Shown: piece after piece, positions 34,452-44,456 of the stretch | How positions within the stretch are numbered: position 1 is the stretch's first letter | How the letters are laid out: each line of letters begins with the position of its first letter | From: Spongilla lacustris | Taxonomy: Eukaryota; Porifera; Demospongiae; Spongillida; Spongillidae | DNA: 64,000 nt | Assembly: GCA_949361645.1 (NCBI GenBank) | Contig: OX442415.1 | Coordinates: forward strand, 20,491,283 to 20,555,282 | Direction: 5' to 3' | Translations under genes and position numbers: made by a program | Notes under the pieces: model-generated | Told to the model about the DNA's origin: nothing | Seen by the model: only the letters and a program-made list of their open reading frames with translations | Databases searched by the model: none

Positions 34452-34561
34452 TGTAGAATAAACCTATATGTATAGTCATGTATGTTAGTTGTATGCTTGC
34501 ACATGCACAGAGAGGGGAGGCGCTCTTTGGAAGAAAGTGATTTTGGGCCGATACTATTATA
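34452..34561 (+). repeat. 3' LTR of the outer gypsy element
   Basis: TGTAGAATAAAC...ATTATA, 110 bp, following a purine tract. It differs from the 5' copy at scattered positions, including the terminal dinucleotide. Confidence 0.8.
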
Positions 34562-34965
34562 ATGTGTATTTGTAGTATTAAGGATAGTTTGGGCGATACA
34601 TAAATAAAATTAAAAATGTTGATTCTAATTTTAAAAATGCTGTCTCAACATGCAAGTGGATGTACATGTACATGCATACAGATTCACCATTGTTGAGCAG
34701 TGGGCTTCTGGCAACTTTATTTATTCATACATGTGCATGTTTTTGATACTTTGTTTTGTTTTGATGTTTCAGGATTGCAAGCACCAACACTGGAGCATGC
34801 CCCAATGACGAGGCAAGGTATGTGATATCTATATAATCATACATATGGTATACTAGAATGTACTGGGCTATATGTAATTTGACTAACGCATCACCAACCC
34901 ATCTACCAATTCATCTATCCACCCATTCATTCATCAATCCGTCCCCTCATTCACCCATCTCTCCC

Positions 34966-35259
34966 ACCCTCCCTCCCTCCCTCCCTCCCTCCCTCCCTCC
35001 CTCCCTCCCTCCCTCCCTCCCTCCCTCCCTCCCTCCCTCCCTCCCTCCCTCCCTCCCTCCCTCCCTCCCTCCCTCCCTCCCTCCCTCCCTCCCTCCCTCC
35101 CTCCCTCCCTCCCTCCCTCCCTCCCTCCCTCCCTCCCTCCCTCCCTCCCTCCCTCCCTCCCTCCCTCCCTCCCTCCCTCCCTCCCTCCCTCCCTCCCTCC
35201 CTCCCTCCCTCCCTCCCTCCCTCCCTCCCTCCCTCCCTCCCTCCCTCCCTCCCTCCCTC
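34966..35259. repeat. (CCCT)n tract, about 73 uninterrupted units
   Basis: An essentially pure tetranucleotide array of about 290 bp, flanked by degenerate CTCA and CCAT repeats. It yields spurious Pro/Ser/Leu frames on one strand and Gly/Arg/Glu on the other. The G-rich strand (AGGG)n could form G-quadruplexes. Confidence 0.95.
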
Positions 35260-35269
35260 GCTCATTCAC

Positions 35270-35900
35270 TCACTCACTCACTCACTCTCTCACGCACACT
35301 CACACACTCAAATACTCACACTCCCTCCACACTCACACTCCCTCCCCTTCCACCTACCCATCCACCTGTCCACATGTTCACCATATCCATTCAAGGACTC
35401 ATGTTGTTGTAGAAAAAATGAGAAAGTTGATGGCTTGTAAGATTGACAATGGTGGTATGATAAGCAAAGAAACAAAATATTGGGCTGGTAAAATGAAATA
35501 GGTCCATTGGTCAGTGTGCAGTATTATGCACCTATACCATCTAATTTCTGCCTGCAAACTGTTTTTGTGCTTATGACATTACCATTTGTCAATGATAGAG
35601 CAATGATCAATGGGATATCATTGTACTGTAATGAATGATCAACTGCAATGTTGGTTTGCATGTAGAAAACTAGAGCAAGGTTTTTTCGTGACTGATTAGT
35701 AGAACGTGAAAATTTATGTGTAGAATTGTAGTGTCTTGATCATAAGATGAGGCTGAAAAAAGTATTGATTATACATGCTTAGATAAGTATATACACAGAC
35801 ACCATCACTGCGCATGTACATGTAGTAATAGTCAACACTGCACTTCACCTTATTTTATATGGACATGTCTGTATATGGAGGTCTTCGGATCCTGAGATCC
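35270..35900. other. non-coding stretch
   Basis: (CTCA)-rich decay of the tetranucleotide tract, then AT-rich sequence with no open frame of note, no repeat termini and no recognisable homology. Confidence 0.5.
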
Positions 35901-35914
35901 ACTCTAGTGCATCT

Positions 35915-36045
35915 TGTCAGTGTCATAGCGCTTTTTGTCATAGTGCCATAGCACTTTGTAATAGTGTCATAGGAGTGTCATAGCGCCCTGTCAGAGTGTC
36001 ATAGCACTCTTGTCATAGTGTCATTGCACTTTGTTGTAGTGTGCT
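35915..36045. repeat. GTGTCATAGC minisatellite
   Basis: Six to eight degenerate copies of a 16-20-bp unit around GTCATAGTGTCATAGC(A/G)C. Confidence 0.75.
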
Positions 36046-36510
36046 TCCGATCTTGCACTGATGTTCAGCTTGCCCTGGTGTGCTGCAGGTCAAACGTCTC
36101 TTCCGGCAGCATATTGGCATACTCCTTGGCAGCAGAACCCCCCCCCTCCCCCTCCTTCGTTGCCATGGTCTAATATCTCTTGTCTCCATGGTGACAGATT
36201 TTTTCTTCCAGGCAGCTGTCTTGTCTCCCTCTAAATTGGCCTATCTAAATTATCCTCGATCAGCCTTATAACCTATGAGCAGGTCCATTTTACAGCACAT
36301 CTGCATCAGTGTTTCCCACAGAATGCTTTTTAATTAGCGTTGCAGCGTTGCGGTACCGCCCACGTTCGCATTGGCCGATTCAACCAGTGGGGGGGTGCTG
36401 TCCGCTTTTGGCCAATAGCACTGATTCTTACAGTCCGTCACGCGCGTTCAATTCCTATTGTGATTTATGCGCTTGTGCGATCGCAAACTGCGAGTAAGTT
36501 ACATCATAGA

Positions 36511-37730
36511 TAATAGAGTAGGGGATTGGCAACACTCGTAATTAACACTAGGTCTCACGGGCAATGCGAGTATAGCAACAGAAACCATGCAAGTGCTAGT
36601 ACTGTCAAAACAGGCCCTATGAAAGCTGTACATGCAAGGACTTTGTTCCTGTACAATTAGCAATCGAATCGTAATGCATGTAGACAGGCTGACGTCAAAG
36701 CGCTCATACATAAAAACATACAACTTGATGCAAAATTAAGTGATCTGTTTTCTAAGAGGTTTAGATTTTTGAAGTGTCTTTTTCGTAACTTTCTTGTACT
36801 GTTCAATCCAAGCACTGGCCAATGAAAAACCCCTAACAGTAATCCACAGCTCGACAATCATTTCCATCAATTTTATAGCCACTTCATTATCCCAGGTTGC
36901 CGTTATCATAGACCAGTGGAACAAAACATCCTCACTCTGCTGCAGTGTAGAATGTATAACACCAATTTCCTGCCTTTCTCTTTTGCTGGTCTGTATATTT
37001 TCGCACTCTTCCAAGTCGAAATTTTGACCCACCCATGCCTGATCTCTGCTGAAACAAAAGAAATTTGTATTGGAATATGCATAGGTGTTGAACTAGTCCT
37101 TATTTTATCTCTGACCTAACAAAATCATGTTTTAGGTGTCACTTTCAAACGCGTGTATAGTAACCGCGCAACACACTTGGGGCTATACCCTGTGTACCAA
37201 ACCACAGTTCAGGGCTAGTAGTATTGGAAAACGCATATGAAGGAAAGTCTTGTCGTGCAACCGACCGTCGAAACATCCCGGGCAAACAAATGGGTTAAAA
37301 AACACATAACAATATCCTACTCAAGCTAGGATTAGTTTTACAGCTTAAAACTTTCATCAAGCCACGATACTACATCCGTAAGATACTTATAGCGTAAAGA
37401 ATAGGTTAAAGCTTTACCAGATACCGAGCGGTTACCTGGGCAAAAAAAAAAATTCTTTCTTTCACTACTTTCAAGCAAAAAACTAACGACTATAAATTAG
37501 GCTACCGCAATTAGAATTCATACATCAAAAGAGAATTTATAGACCTATTCGTTGGCCGCATACTTGTAACATTTTGGCTTACTTTCTAAGAGATTCCAAC
37601 GAAAATCAGACCTTCTCCAAAAAAAACCCCACCCCTTTTCACAACTTTAGAGGTGTGAATACCACTACCTCGGATGTCCCGCGCATAAGGTATAGCTCAC
37701 GTGATGTGTTGCCAATCCCCTACTCTATTA
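36511..37730. mobile_element. nested 1.2-kb TIR element
   Basis: A perfect 25-bp inverted repeat (36511-36535 with 37706-37730; core GTAGGGGATTGGCAACAC) lies inside the hAT-like element. No certain target duplication. It contains the coding fragment at 36736-37032. Confidence 0.7.
36736..37032 (-). pseudogene. C-terminal transposon ORF fragment
   Basis: The minus frame of 98 codons includes SEDVLFHWSMITATWDNEVA and IVELWITVRGFSLASAWIEQ, then a lysine-rich end (YKKVTKKTLQKSKPLRKQ). The hydrophobic 'ELWITVRGFSxASxWxExYK' motif recurs, to my recollection, at the end of invertebrate transposon proteins, but I cannot name the family. An acceptor-like sequence lies just 5'. It is probably the last exon of the nested element's former ORF. 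Confidence 0.4.
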
Positions 37731-37819
37731 ATGTAATTGTATGGCCACGCCCATTTTCCGGAAAATTCAAACAGGGCGGAGCGCCCAGATTTTGCTATGC
37801 TGTGGGAAACGCTGTGCAT

Positions 37820-39100
37820 TATCTTTTAAACCAGCTGCTTGTTTGTTCTCTTTTTAAACCAGCTGCTTGCTTGTACCATAGATAATAGATTATCTATGCT
37901 TGTACTATGCTTCCCATTTGGCCTTTATGGACTTTGCAGCCCTTGGTCCAGATTCATCATCTCCGTCTCCACCATCTCAGGAGTTATTTTCTAGATCGAT
38001 GCTAGTGATGTTGTAGGTACCGTCAAACACTTGCATCAATTCCACTGCTGGCATCAAATGTGACACATCATTTGCGATTTTCTACTGGACAGCAATAAAT
38101 GCAGCGAAAGACAAGGGTCATTACAAATGTGCACCTTTAAATACATGTGAACATAGATGTCATGTCGCAGCATATATTCAGCAATGCTTTAGGCCAACAG
38201 ACAGACTGCCTTCTTGACTGATATTTTAGTTAACACTTCTAGCTTCCTGGGTGGGTTCCCAGACCTTGATTCGCGACCCACCTTCACACTTATTCCTCTT
38301 CCAGCAGCTTTTCCAGCAGCTTTACATTCAGGCCATAGTGTCGTGGACAAACAAACAGCATCTTAACCACTTTCAACTGAGAAAGCGCAGGGCTGCAGAT
38401 ATATTCCACTTCATGGACACAAAATTCGCTCTTTGGCGACAAACAATTATCTCCCCAGTGGCTGAGACATGCCCCTCCTCAGTGGCAAAGACCCGTATCT
38501 CCCCAATGGCTGCACACCACTCCTCTCCCAGCGATCCTACCCTGCCGTAGAGGCTGGCACTTCTGTCCCACTCTTGTATACCCAGATGCAGAAAAACACC
38601 GCTTCTTAACAGTAAGCCTTACCCCCCCAGCACCGGCCACTCTCCAAGCAGTAGAACCTCTTCGCATTCCATAAAATAGCTACCCTGGCAACGGTCTCAT
38701 TTTCTATCACTTGTTTACTTCCATTGATCGTCAATTGGAATTATCACCTTCTCTACCAACAGGTTCGTTTGTTTTACGTCAGCCTTTCTCTCTAATGCTT
38801 CTGCTCAGCTTCCCATTGTGCGCATCTTAGAAGTTTTGGTCCTCAACCAGCACACCCATCACAAGGTTTACTTTTTCAATCTGGTTGATAGAAGGATACG
38901 TTTATATGTGGGAGGGTGGGTGAGCGACAAAAAGGTATACATCAATTCCAGTCATATTCATTGGTAATCACTTGGAGTCATTCAGCATTTGCAGACCACA
39001 CAGTAGCACTGCAAGCAGACTGTATAAAATAAAAAGCCCGGTAGTATATTTTTATACTAACATTGTAGTTGGAGTTGTACTTAGTACATGTTTGAATAAA
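37820..39100. other. stretch without a convincing gene
   Basis: It contains a perfect 10-bp palindrome near 37876-37897 (CATAGATAAT and complement). A plus frame at 38251-38550 is rich in Pro/Ser but has no recognisable domain. It may hold 5' exons of the repeat ORF at 39.1 kb; none can be fixed. Confidence 0.4.
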
Positions 39101-39216
39101 GTATGTTTGCTGTGTGGGTAATAGGGAAGCAATACTTAAATAATGAACATCATGACATTGCTGCATACTTGTCTTTCCTTCTAGAAATCAGGAGGGCCAC
39201 AAGAAGATTTGATCTA

Positions 39217-41268
39217 ATGGAGCAGCAGGTGCAACAGCTCATAGCACATGCTCCAGCAGTGGCTCCAGTGGCTCCTCCACCGGCTCCAGCTCTACCACCT
39301 CCAGCTGCACCTGCTGCTTTACCACCTCAAGCTGCACCTCTGGATGAGGTAGAAGTAGAGCGCATAGTGCGCCGGATGTTGGCCTCCGATTTGGAGGCAC
39401 TTGTTGAGACCATCTTGGCAAGGAGGATAGAAGGGCGTGCTCATGTACAGCCTACCTTTCGTCCTTCCGACTCCTCCTCTCCCCCTAATTCTCCAACTCC
39501 TGTACCCACTCATCTCCCACTTCTCACCCCTGTGCGTGTGTCTGTCCCAACTGCATTGTCATTCCCCGTGCCTGCTGTGTCTTTGTATGTTGCCCCTCGT
39601 GTGTCGTCCCCTGTGAGTGTGTCTTCCCATGCTTCCCTTATGGCTCGTACCTCATCCATTGCGGCTGATCCCTCTTCCTCTGTGGCCGGTCCGTCTTCCA
39701 TTGTGGCTGATCCCTCTTCCATAGGGGCTGGTCCTTCTTACCCTCTACCCCATGCAGCTGGTCCCTCTTCTTTACCTCTACTCAATGTGGCTAGTCCCCC
39801 TTCTTCCCCTGTATCCCATGTGGCTGGTCACCCTTCTTCTCCTCTACCCCATTTGGCTGGTCCCCCTTTCCCTATACCCCATGCGGCTGGTTCCCCTCAA
39901 CCCCATGTGGCTGATCCCCCTTCTTCCCCTCCACTCCATACGGCTGGTCACCCTTCTTCTCCTCTACCCCATGTGGCTGGTCCCCTGTCTTCCCCTCTAC
40001 CCCATGCAGCTGGTCCCCCTTCTTCCCCTGTATCCCATGTGGCTGGTCACCCTTCTTCTCCGCTACCCCATGTAGCTGGTCCTCCGTCTTCCCCTCTACA
40101 CCATGTGGCTGATCCCCCTTCTTCCCCTCCACTCCATACGGCTGGTCACCCTTCTCTTCAACCCCATGTGGCTGGTCCCTCGTCTTCCCCTCTACCCCAT
40201 GCAGCTGGTCCCCCTTCTTCCCCTGTATCCCATGTGGCTGGTCACCCTTCTTCTCCGCTACCCCACGTGGCTGGTCCCCCGTCTTCCCCTCTACCCCATG
40301 CAGCTGGTCCCCCTTCGTCCCCTGTATCCCATGTGGCTGGTCCCCCTTCTTCTCCTCTACCCCATTTGGCTGGTCCCCCTTTCCCTATACCCCATGCGGC
40401 TGGTTCCCCTCAACCCCATGTGGCTGATCCCCCTTCTTCCCCTCCACTCCATACGGCTGGTCACCCTTCTTCTCCTCTACCCCATGTGGCTGGTCCCCTG
40501 TCTTACCCTCTACCCCATGCAGCTAGTCCCCCTTCTTCCCCTGTATCCCATGTGGCTGGTCACCCTTCTTCTCCGCTACCCCATGTAGCTGGTCCTCCGT
40601 CTTCCCCTCTACACCATGTGGCTGATCCCCCTTCTTCCCCTCCACTCCATACGGCTGGTCACCCTTCTCCTCAACCCCATGTGGCTGGTCCCTCGTCTTC
40701 CCCTCTACCCCATGCAGCTGGTCCCCCTTCTTCCCCTGTATCCCATGTGGCTGGTCACCCTTCTTCTCCGCTACCCCACGTGGCTGGTCCCCCGTCTTCC
40801 CCTCTACCCCATGCAGCTGGTCCCCCTTCGTCCCCTGTATCCCATGTGGCTGGTCCCCCTTTGTCTCCTCTACCCCAAGTGGCTGGTCCCTCTACCGCTC
40901 TACCCCATGTGGTTAGTCCCCCTTCTTCTCCTCTACCCCATGCGGCTGGTCCCCCTTCTTCCCCTCTATCCCATGCGGCTGGTCCCCTTTTGTCCCCTCT
41001 AACCCTCCCCATGTCTACCAATGTCCCATCCCCTTTTAGAACAAGAGATAAAATAAAAAGAACACCACCCATACCCACCCAGAGTGTGGCTGTGCCATTT
41101 CATGTCGTGTCTGCCCCTGTCACCCCTGTCCCTCAACTCCATGTCGATTCTCCTCCTGTCCCTTCTGACAATCCCTTTGTCAGAAGGGACAGGGTTCGTA
41201 GAACCCCACCACCTGAGAGCGGAGCTGATAAGGGGGCCCCTGGTACCAAAAGACTACGCCTGAACTGA
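39217..41268 (+). CDS. low-complexity Pro/Ser/Ala/His repeat protein
   Basis: The frame is open from ATG 39103; ATG 39217 follows an acceptor (CTTCTAG at 39184) and starts a better-looking protein (MEQQVQQLIAHAPAVAP). The N-terminus has an acidic amphipathic helix (DEVEVERIVRRMLASDLEAL). Residues from about 210 on are 11-residue repeats (AGPPSSPLPHV type) encoded by a 33-bp minisatellite, with a 171-codon higher-order duplication. The C-terminus repeats RxRDKIKRTPP and RRDRVRRTPP and ends in a basic KRLRLN. No membrane segment or enzyme motif is present. The unbroken frame through 1.2 kb of repeats argues for selection or recency. It could be host or the gag-like ORF of an unrecognised element. 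Confidence 0.5.
   Translation: MEQQVQQLIAHAPAVAPVAPPPAPALPPPAAPAALPPQAAPLDEVEVERIVRRMLASDLEALVETILARRIEGRAHVQPTFRPSDSSSPPNSPTPVPTHLPLLTPVRVSVPTALSFPVPAVSLYVAPRVSSPVSVSSHASLMARTSSIAADPSSSVAGPSSIVADPSSIGAGPSYPLPHAAGPSSLPLLNVASPPSSPVSHVAGHPSSPLPHLAGPPFPIPHAAGSPQPHVADPPSSPPLHTAGHPSSPLPHVAGPLSSPLPHAAGPPSSPVSHVAGHPSSPLPHVAGPPSSPLHHVADPPSSPPLHTAGHPSLQPHVAGPSSSPLPHAAGPPSSPVSHVAGHPSSPLPHVAGPPSSPLPHAAGPPSSPVSHVAGPPSSPLPHLAGPPFPIPHAAGSPQPHVADPPSSPPLHTAGHPSSPLPHVAGPLSYPLPHAASPPSSPVSHVAGHPSSPLPHVAGPPSSPLHHVADPPSSPPLHTAGHPSPQPHVAGPSSSPLPHAAGPPSSPVSHVAGHPSSPLPHVAGPPSSPLPHAAGPPSSPVSHVAGPPLSPLPQVAGPSTALPHVVSPPSSPLPHAAGPPSSPLSHAAGPLLSPLTLPMSTNVPSPFRTRDKIKRTPPIPTQSVAVPFHVVSAPVTPVPQLHVDSPPVPSDNPFVRRDRVRRTPPPESGADKGAPGTKRLRLN
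39740..40990 (+). repeat. 33-bp coding minisatellite with 513-bp higher-order unit
   Basis: The base unit (GGTCCCCCTTCTTCCCCTCT plus 13 nt ending CATGTGGCT) encodes 11 residues. The block 39841-40353 is repeated nearly identically at 40354-40866 (offset 513 bp, 171 codons), differing at only a few codons. Confidence 0.9.
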
Positions 41269-41294
41269 TCATTTGGTGTGCAGATCAGATTCTC

Positions 41295-41510
41295 CTGCTC
41301 CCCCCCCCCCCCTCCCCTGTCGTGATATGCTTTTCCTGGCTTTTGGCTACCTTCGACGTGAGATCCGACCACTGATTCCTGGTCAACAAGATTTTCAGCA
41401 CACCACTGCTTGATAAGCTGTCTTGCCTTGAGGGCAGCCTCCCTTTTCGGTCTGGGGTGCTCAGCTTGTTCTTGAGAAGTAGAAGGATGTATTTGTTCCA
41501 CAGGGTCATC
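41295..41510 (-). other. coding-like minus-strand fragment
   Basis: The minus frame EAALKARQLIKQWCAENLVDQ is helical and protein-like and lies directly beyond the DIRS-type remnant in the same orientation. It may be another piece of that element or of an unrelated ORF. It is broken by a poly-C run at 41310-41324. Confidence 0.3.
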
Positions 41511-41530
41511 TTACTGTCCAGAAACAGGAG

Positions 41531-42170
41531 CTGGGGTGCAGAAGGCGTAGTACTTCCTGATCCCAGCCCTGTAGGTGGTGAATGTTGTGGGGGCCATGGT
41601 TCTATGCAGGAGGTGTCTGAGGCGGCGTTCTAGAGCACTGCCAGCTCCGAGGTACAGGCGTGGGCAACTGGTTGGCTTGGGGGGCAAGGGAAAAGAAGCG
41701 TGACATTTTGATTGTGGGAAAGTGCGTCCGCAATGCACTTCAGTGTGCCTGGGAGGTGCACCAGGGAAACTGTAAAGTTGTTTCTGGCTGCAATAACGAA
41801 CAGGTTTCTTAGGAGATCCATTATGCCAGGGTGCCTTGAAGACTGGTTGGTCCATGACTGGACTATGGGCAGGTTGTCGCAATGAAACCTCATGCGCTGT
41901 CCAGCCAGGAGATGGCCCCAAGTGAGAGCTGCTGCCACTATGGCGAGTAGTTCCTGCCACAGTATGGAGCGCTTGGGTAGCTGCTGGTGTGGCTGCCAGT
42001 CGCCTCTGAACCAGGCACCATCCATGTAAGCACCATCCATGTAAGCACCAAATCCGAAGGAGACGTGGCATTGGTGTGCGGCTGGAAGGAGTTTGCATCC
42101 TTCCATTTCGGGTGCTATGAACATTGAGATGCCATTCCAAGGTGATAGGAAGCTGTTCCACCATCGTAGG
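41531..42170 (-). pseudogene. DIRS/Ngaro-like element fragment: RNase H and start of tyrosine recombinase
   Basis: The minus strand encodes (WNGIS)MFIAPEMEGCKLLPAA, then RNase H (SILWQELLAIVAAALTWGHL, FHCDNLPIVQSWTNQSSRHP, SLVHLPGTLKCIADALSHN). After a frame switch comes the recombinase N-terminal block (APTTFTTYRAGIRKYYAFC). It matches 45370-46000 closely, and both edges (near 41531 and 42168) are abrupt. An 18-bp tandem duplication (AYMDGAYMDG) is unique to this copy. RT is absent. Confidence 0.8.
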
Positions 42171-42299
42171 CTCTGTATCCTCTACCTGGTTTCCCATCGA
42201 TTCCAACTCCCAGAAAGATATTGTGTCATCCAACGTCTTGTTAGTTACCCCATCATCGGCCCTGAGGACATGTGTTGCAGAACAGGCAATTCTTGCAAA

Positions 42300-42560
42300 A
42301 ATCAAAAAATATCAATACTAAAAAATATCATTAAAAAATAACCAAAAGCTAAATTAGAAAACAACCAAAAATCAAAAAACAATTAAAAAAAAACAAAAAA
42401 ACAAAACAAAACAAAATAACAAACAAAAACAAAAGTACAAGCAAAAAAAAAAAAAAAAACAAACCAAAAATAAAACTAACAAAAAAAACTAACGAAAAAC
42501 AAAAAAAAAAAACAACTTACTAAAAATTAATAATAAATAAAAAGAAACAAAAAAACCCAT
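42300..42560. repeat. A-rich low-complexity tract
   Basis: About 260 bp of AAAAACAAAA-type sequence immediately beyond the DIRS fragment. It could be a retroposition tail or simple repeat expansion. Confidence 0.8.
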
Positions 42561-44290
42561 AAAAAATTCTTTTCTTTTATTGGAGTGGTGGTGTAGATGG
42601 TGTGTCAATTGTGTGAAGGTACATATTAGTTGTGGTGGGGTTGGGTTGGGTGGGGTTGGGTATAAAAGGGGGTGGGGGGGGGAGAGGGGGGTGTGGGGTC
42701 CCATTCTCCTTACACCTCTCCTCCAGCATCATGTGTGGGGGTCCAAAGCACTGAACCCAACATCAAAGTACTCACTTGTGACCACTGCTAGAAGGCAGGC
42801 TGATATGCTCTTAGGCTTTTGGAGTGTGTGTTTTGTACATGCAGTGAGTGAACACTCTCTGGTGTACAGATACAGTACACTCCATGTATTTTGCATGTGG
42901 TATGCATATGTGCATGTGGTATGCATGTATGCATGTATGCATGGGTGCATGTGTAATGTAGTTTTGTATTCGCCATTGCAGAATATATTCAGACTATTTG
43001 TTATTTGTGTAAGTCATTTACTCAAATATCATATAATCCGGAAATTCTGCATAGCGCTTGTTAGCTAGTGGGTGGGTGAGGGCAGGGTGGGTTGGGGAAA
43101 TCTGTTTGGATTTTAGAGCTATCAGCACTGACCTTGGCACCTGTCACCATTCCTCCAGCATGCCAAAATAGGGAAGGTGGGCTAGAAGGGGTGGGGTTGA
43201 AGAAGGGTTACAAGTTGCATCTCATATAAACCATAGTGCGGCAATTAATGTTTGGATTCCATTTGTACCTACCTTATTTTTACCAAGATGTATTTTGTTG
43301 TGTCATAGCAGGCTTTGTATTGCCTTAACTTAGCTTTGTGTTTTCTCCATCTGTCTAGCTTTAGATAGTTTTAGATAGCTTTAGATTTTATTTCGCTTTG
43401 TGTTTTCTCCATCTTTATAGCTTTAGGTAGTTTTAGATCTACCCAACTAGCACAGCATCACATGCCATGACATCACTACATCATCACCATTACACTTGAA
43501 GTTGTGGTATTAGCCTTTCTTATTTTTGCTTTTGATTTGAGACCCTTTTTTCTATTCTCTGAGCTTTAGTACTTCATTTGAGACCCTTGGTTCTTTTTCT
43601 TCGCTTTAGTACTTCAATCTAGCACTAACAAAATGCAGACTGGTAAAATATTGTGTGAGATGGAATCCATATTTAATTACGCGAGTGGTGATGTGAGATG
43701 CAGCTTGTGTGTAGTATGACCGCTGTTTGTGACATGTGAAACATATCACAAATAAGTCCATATTACACTGGGGACAGCGATTGAGGGAGGGGTCTTCATA
43801 TTGGCTGCTGCGAAGGAGATGCGTGGTTGCTTAGCAAGGTCACTGGTGGGTGTACATGGTGTGTGGGTGACAGTGCTGGACCACCCCATGGTGTCTGGGG
43901 GCGAGGTGGTTGGAGAATGGGACATAATGTGCAGTCCACCTGCATGGCACCAAATGCCATGCGAGGTGGACTTGGTAATATGCAGTAGTACACTCCCATG
44001 GATGCACTGACAACAATTAGGTCATCTGTGCATGCTGATGTGAATCTGCTTCACCATACATGTAACCATACATGTGAAAAGAGAAATAAAGTGAGCTAAG
44101 TAATGTCTGCAGTGTAGTGGTGTATTCTGAGGGAATTGATGGTTACTGTGAGTTATGAGAGAACAGTGAGTTATGAGAGAATTGAATAGGAATTTATGAG
44201 AGAAGCAGTTAAACAGGGAGTTAATGCTGTCTGAATGCTACCTAATCCTTGGTATACTATATGCGCTCTGATTGTGATTCCTGTTGCACT
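42560..44290. other. non-coding stretch with minor repeats
   Basis: A G/T-rich segment (42580-42700), GCATGTATGCATG repeats (42890-42955), an imperfect 60-bp tandem duplication around CTTTGTGTTTTCTCCATCT (43328-43435), and a hairpin at 43934-43971. No credible ORF. Confidence 0.5.
43934..43971. other. near-perfect hairpin
   Basis: GTCCACCTGCATGGCA pairs with TGCCATGCGAGGTGGAC around a 5-nt loop, with one bulged G. The stem is about 16 bp. Confidence 0.75.
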
Positions 44291-44456
44291 TGGCATAGTT
44301 TATAGTTTGCCCAAAAGTAGGTAGGCGACAGCCGGCCAGTCGGGTGTGCTTAAGTGTGCTGACCCCCTACCCTGAGCCTGATTGGAACCAAGGGAAATGC
44401 TAGTCCCCATTAGGTCAGCCCCACCCCTTGACGCTGGTAAAGGTAAGGTGGTTAAG

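Larger units (their letters stand above)
23057..34561 (+). mobile_element. outer Ty3/gypsy LTR retrotransposon, internally deleted and carrying nested insertions
   Basis: The LTRs of exactly 110 bp (23057-23166 and 34452-34561) are similar throughout; both contain a GCACATGCACAGAGAGGGGA-like block and GGGCC near the end. The PBS begins TGGTGTCAGTAGTGG at 23167; the purine tract AGGAAGGGAGA precedes the 3' LTR. Remaining coding parts are a gag start, the RNase H end and RNase H-integrase linker, the integrase zinc finger, part of the core, and the integrase C-terminus. Protease, RT and most of gag are deleted at about 23255. Target duplications are not clear. Insertions at 23581-26771 and 27290-33944 account for most of the length. 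Confidence 0.85.
36307..37814. mobile_element. hAT-like element with 5-bp TSD, carrying a second TIR element
   Basis: The ends CAGTGTTTCCCACAG and CTGTGGGAAACGCTG form a 15-bp inverted repeat with one mismatch. TGCAT flanks both (36302-36306 and 37815-37819). CAGTGTTTCCC-type termini are typical of hAT; five-base duplications occur in one hAT subgroup. The middle (36511-37730) is a separate inverted-repeat element. Confidence 0.8.

Noticed and set aside
34781..34818. Possible micro-exon with acceptor GTTTCAG and donor GTATGTG
   Set aside because: Only about 38 nt, open in more than one frame, and no partner exons found.
34858..35412. Pro/Ser/Leu ORF (plus) and Gly/Arg/Glu ORFs (minus)
   Set aside because: Pure (CCCT)n tract; no non-repetitive coding context.
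39752..41002. Leu/Pro/Tyr-rich plus-strand ORFs overlapping the repeat protein
   Set aside because: Alternative frames of the same 33-bp repeat; only the 721-codon frame has sensible non-repetitive ends.
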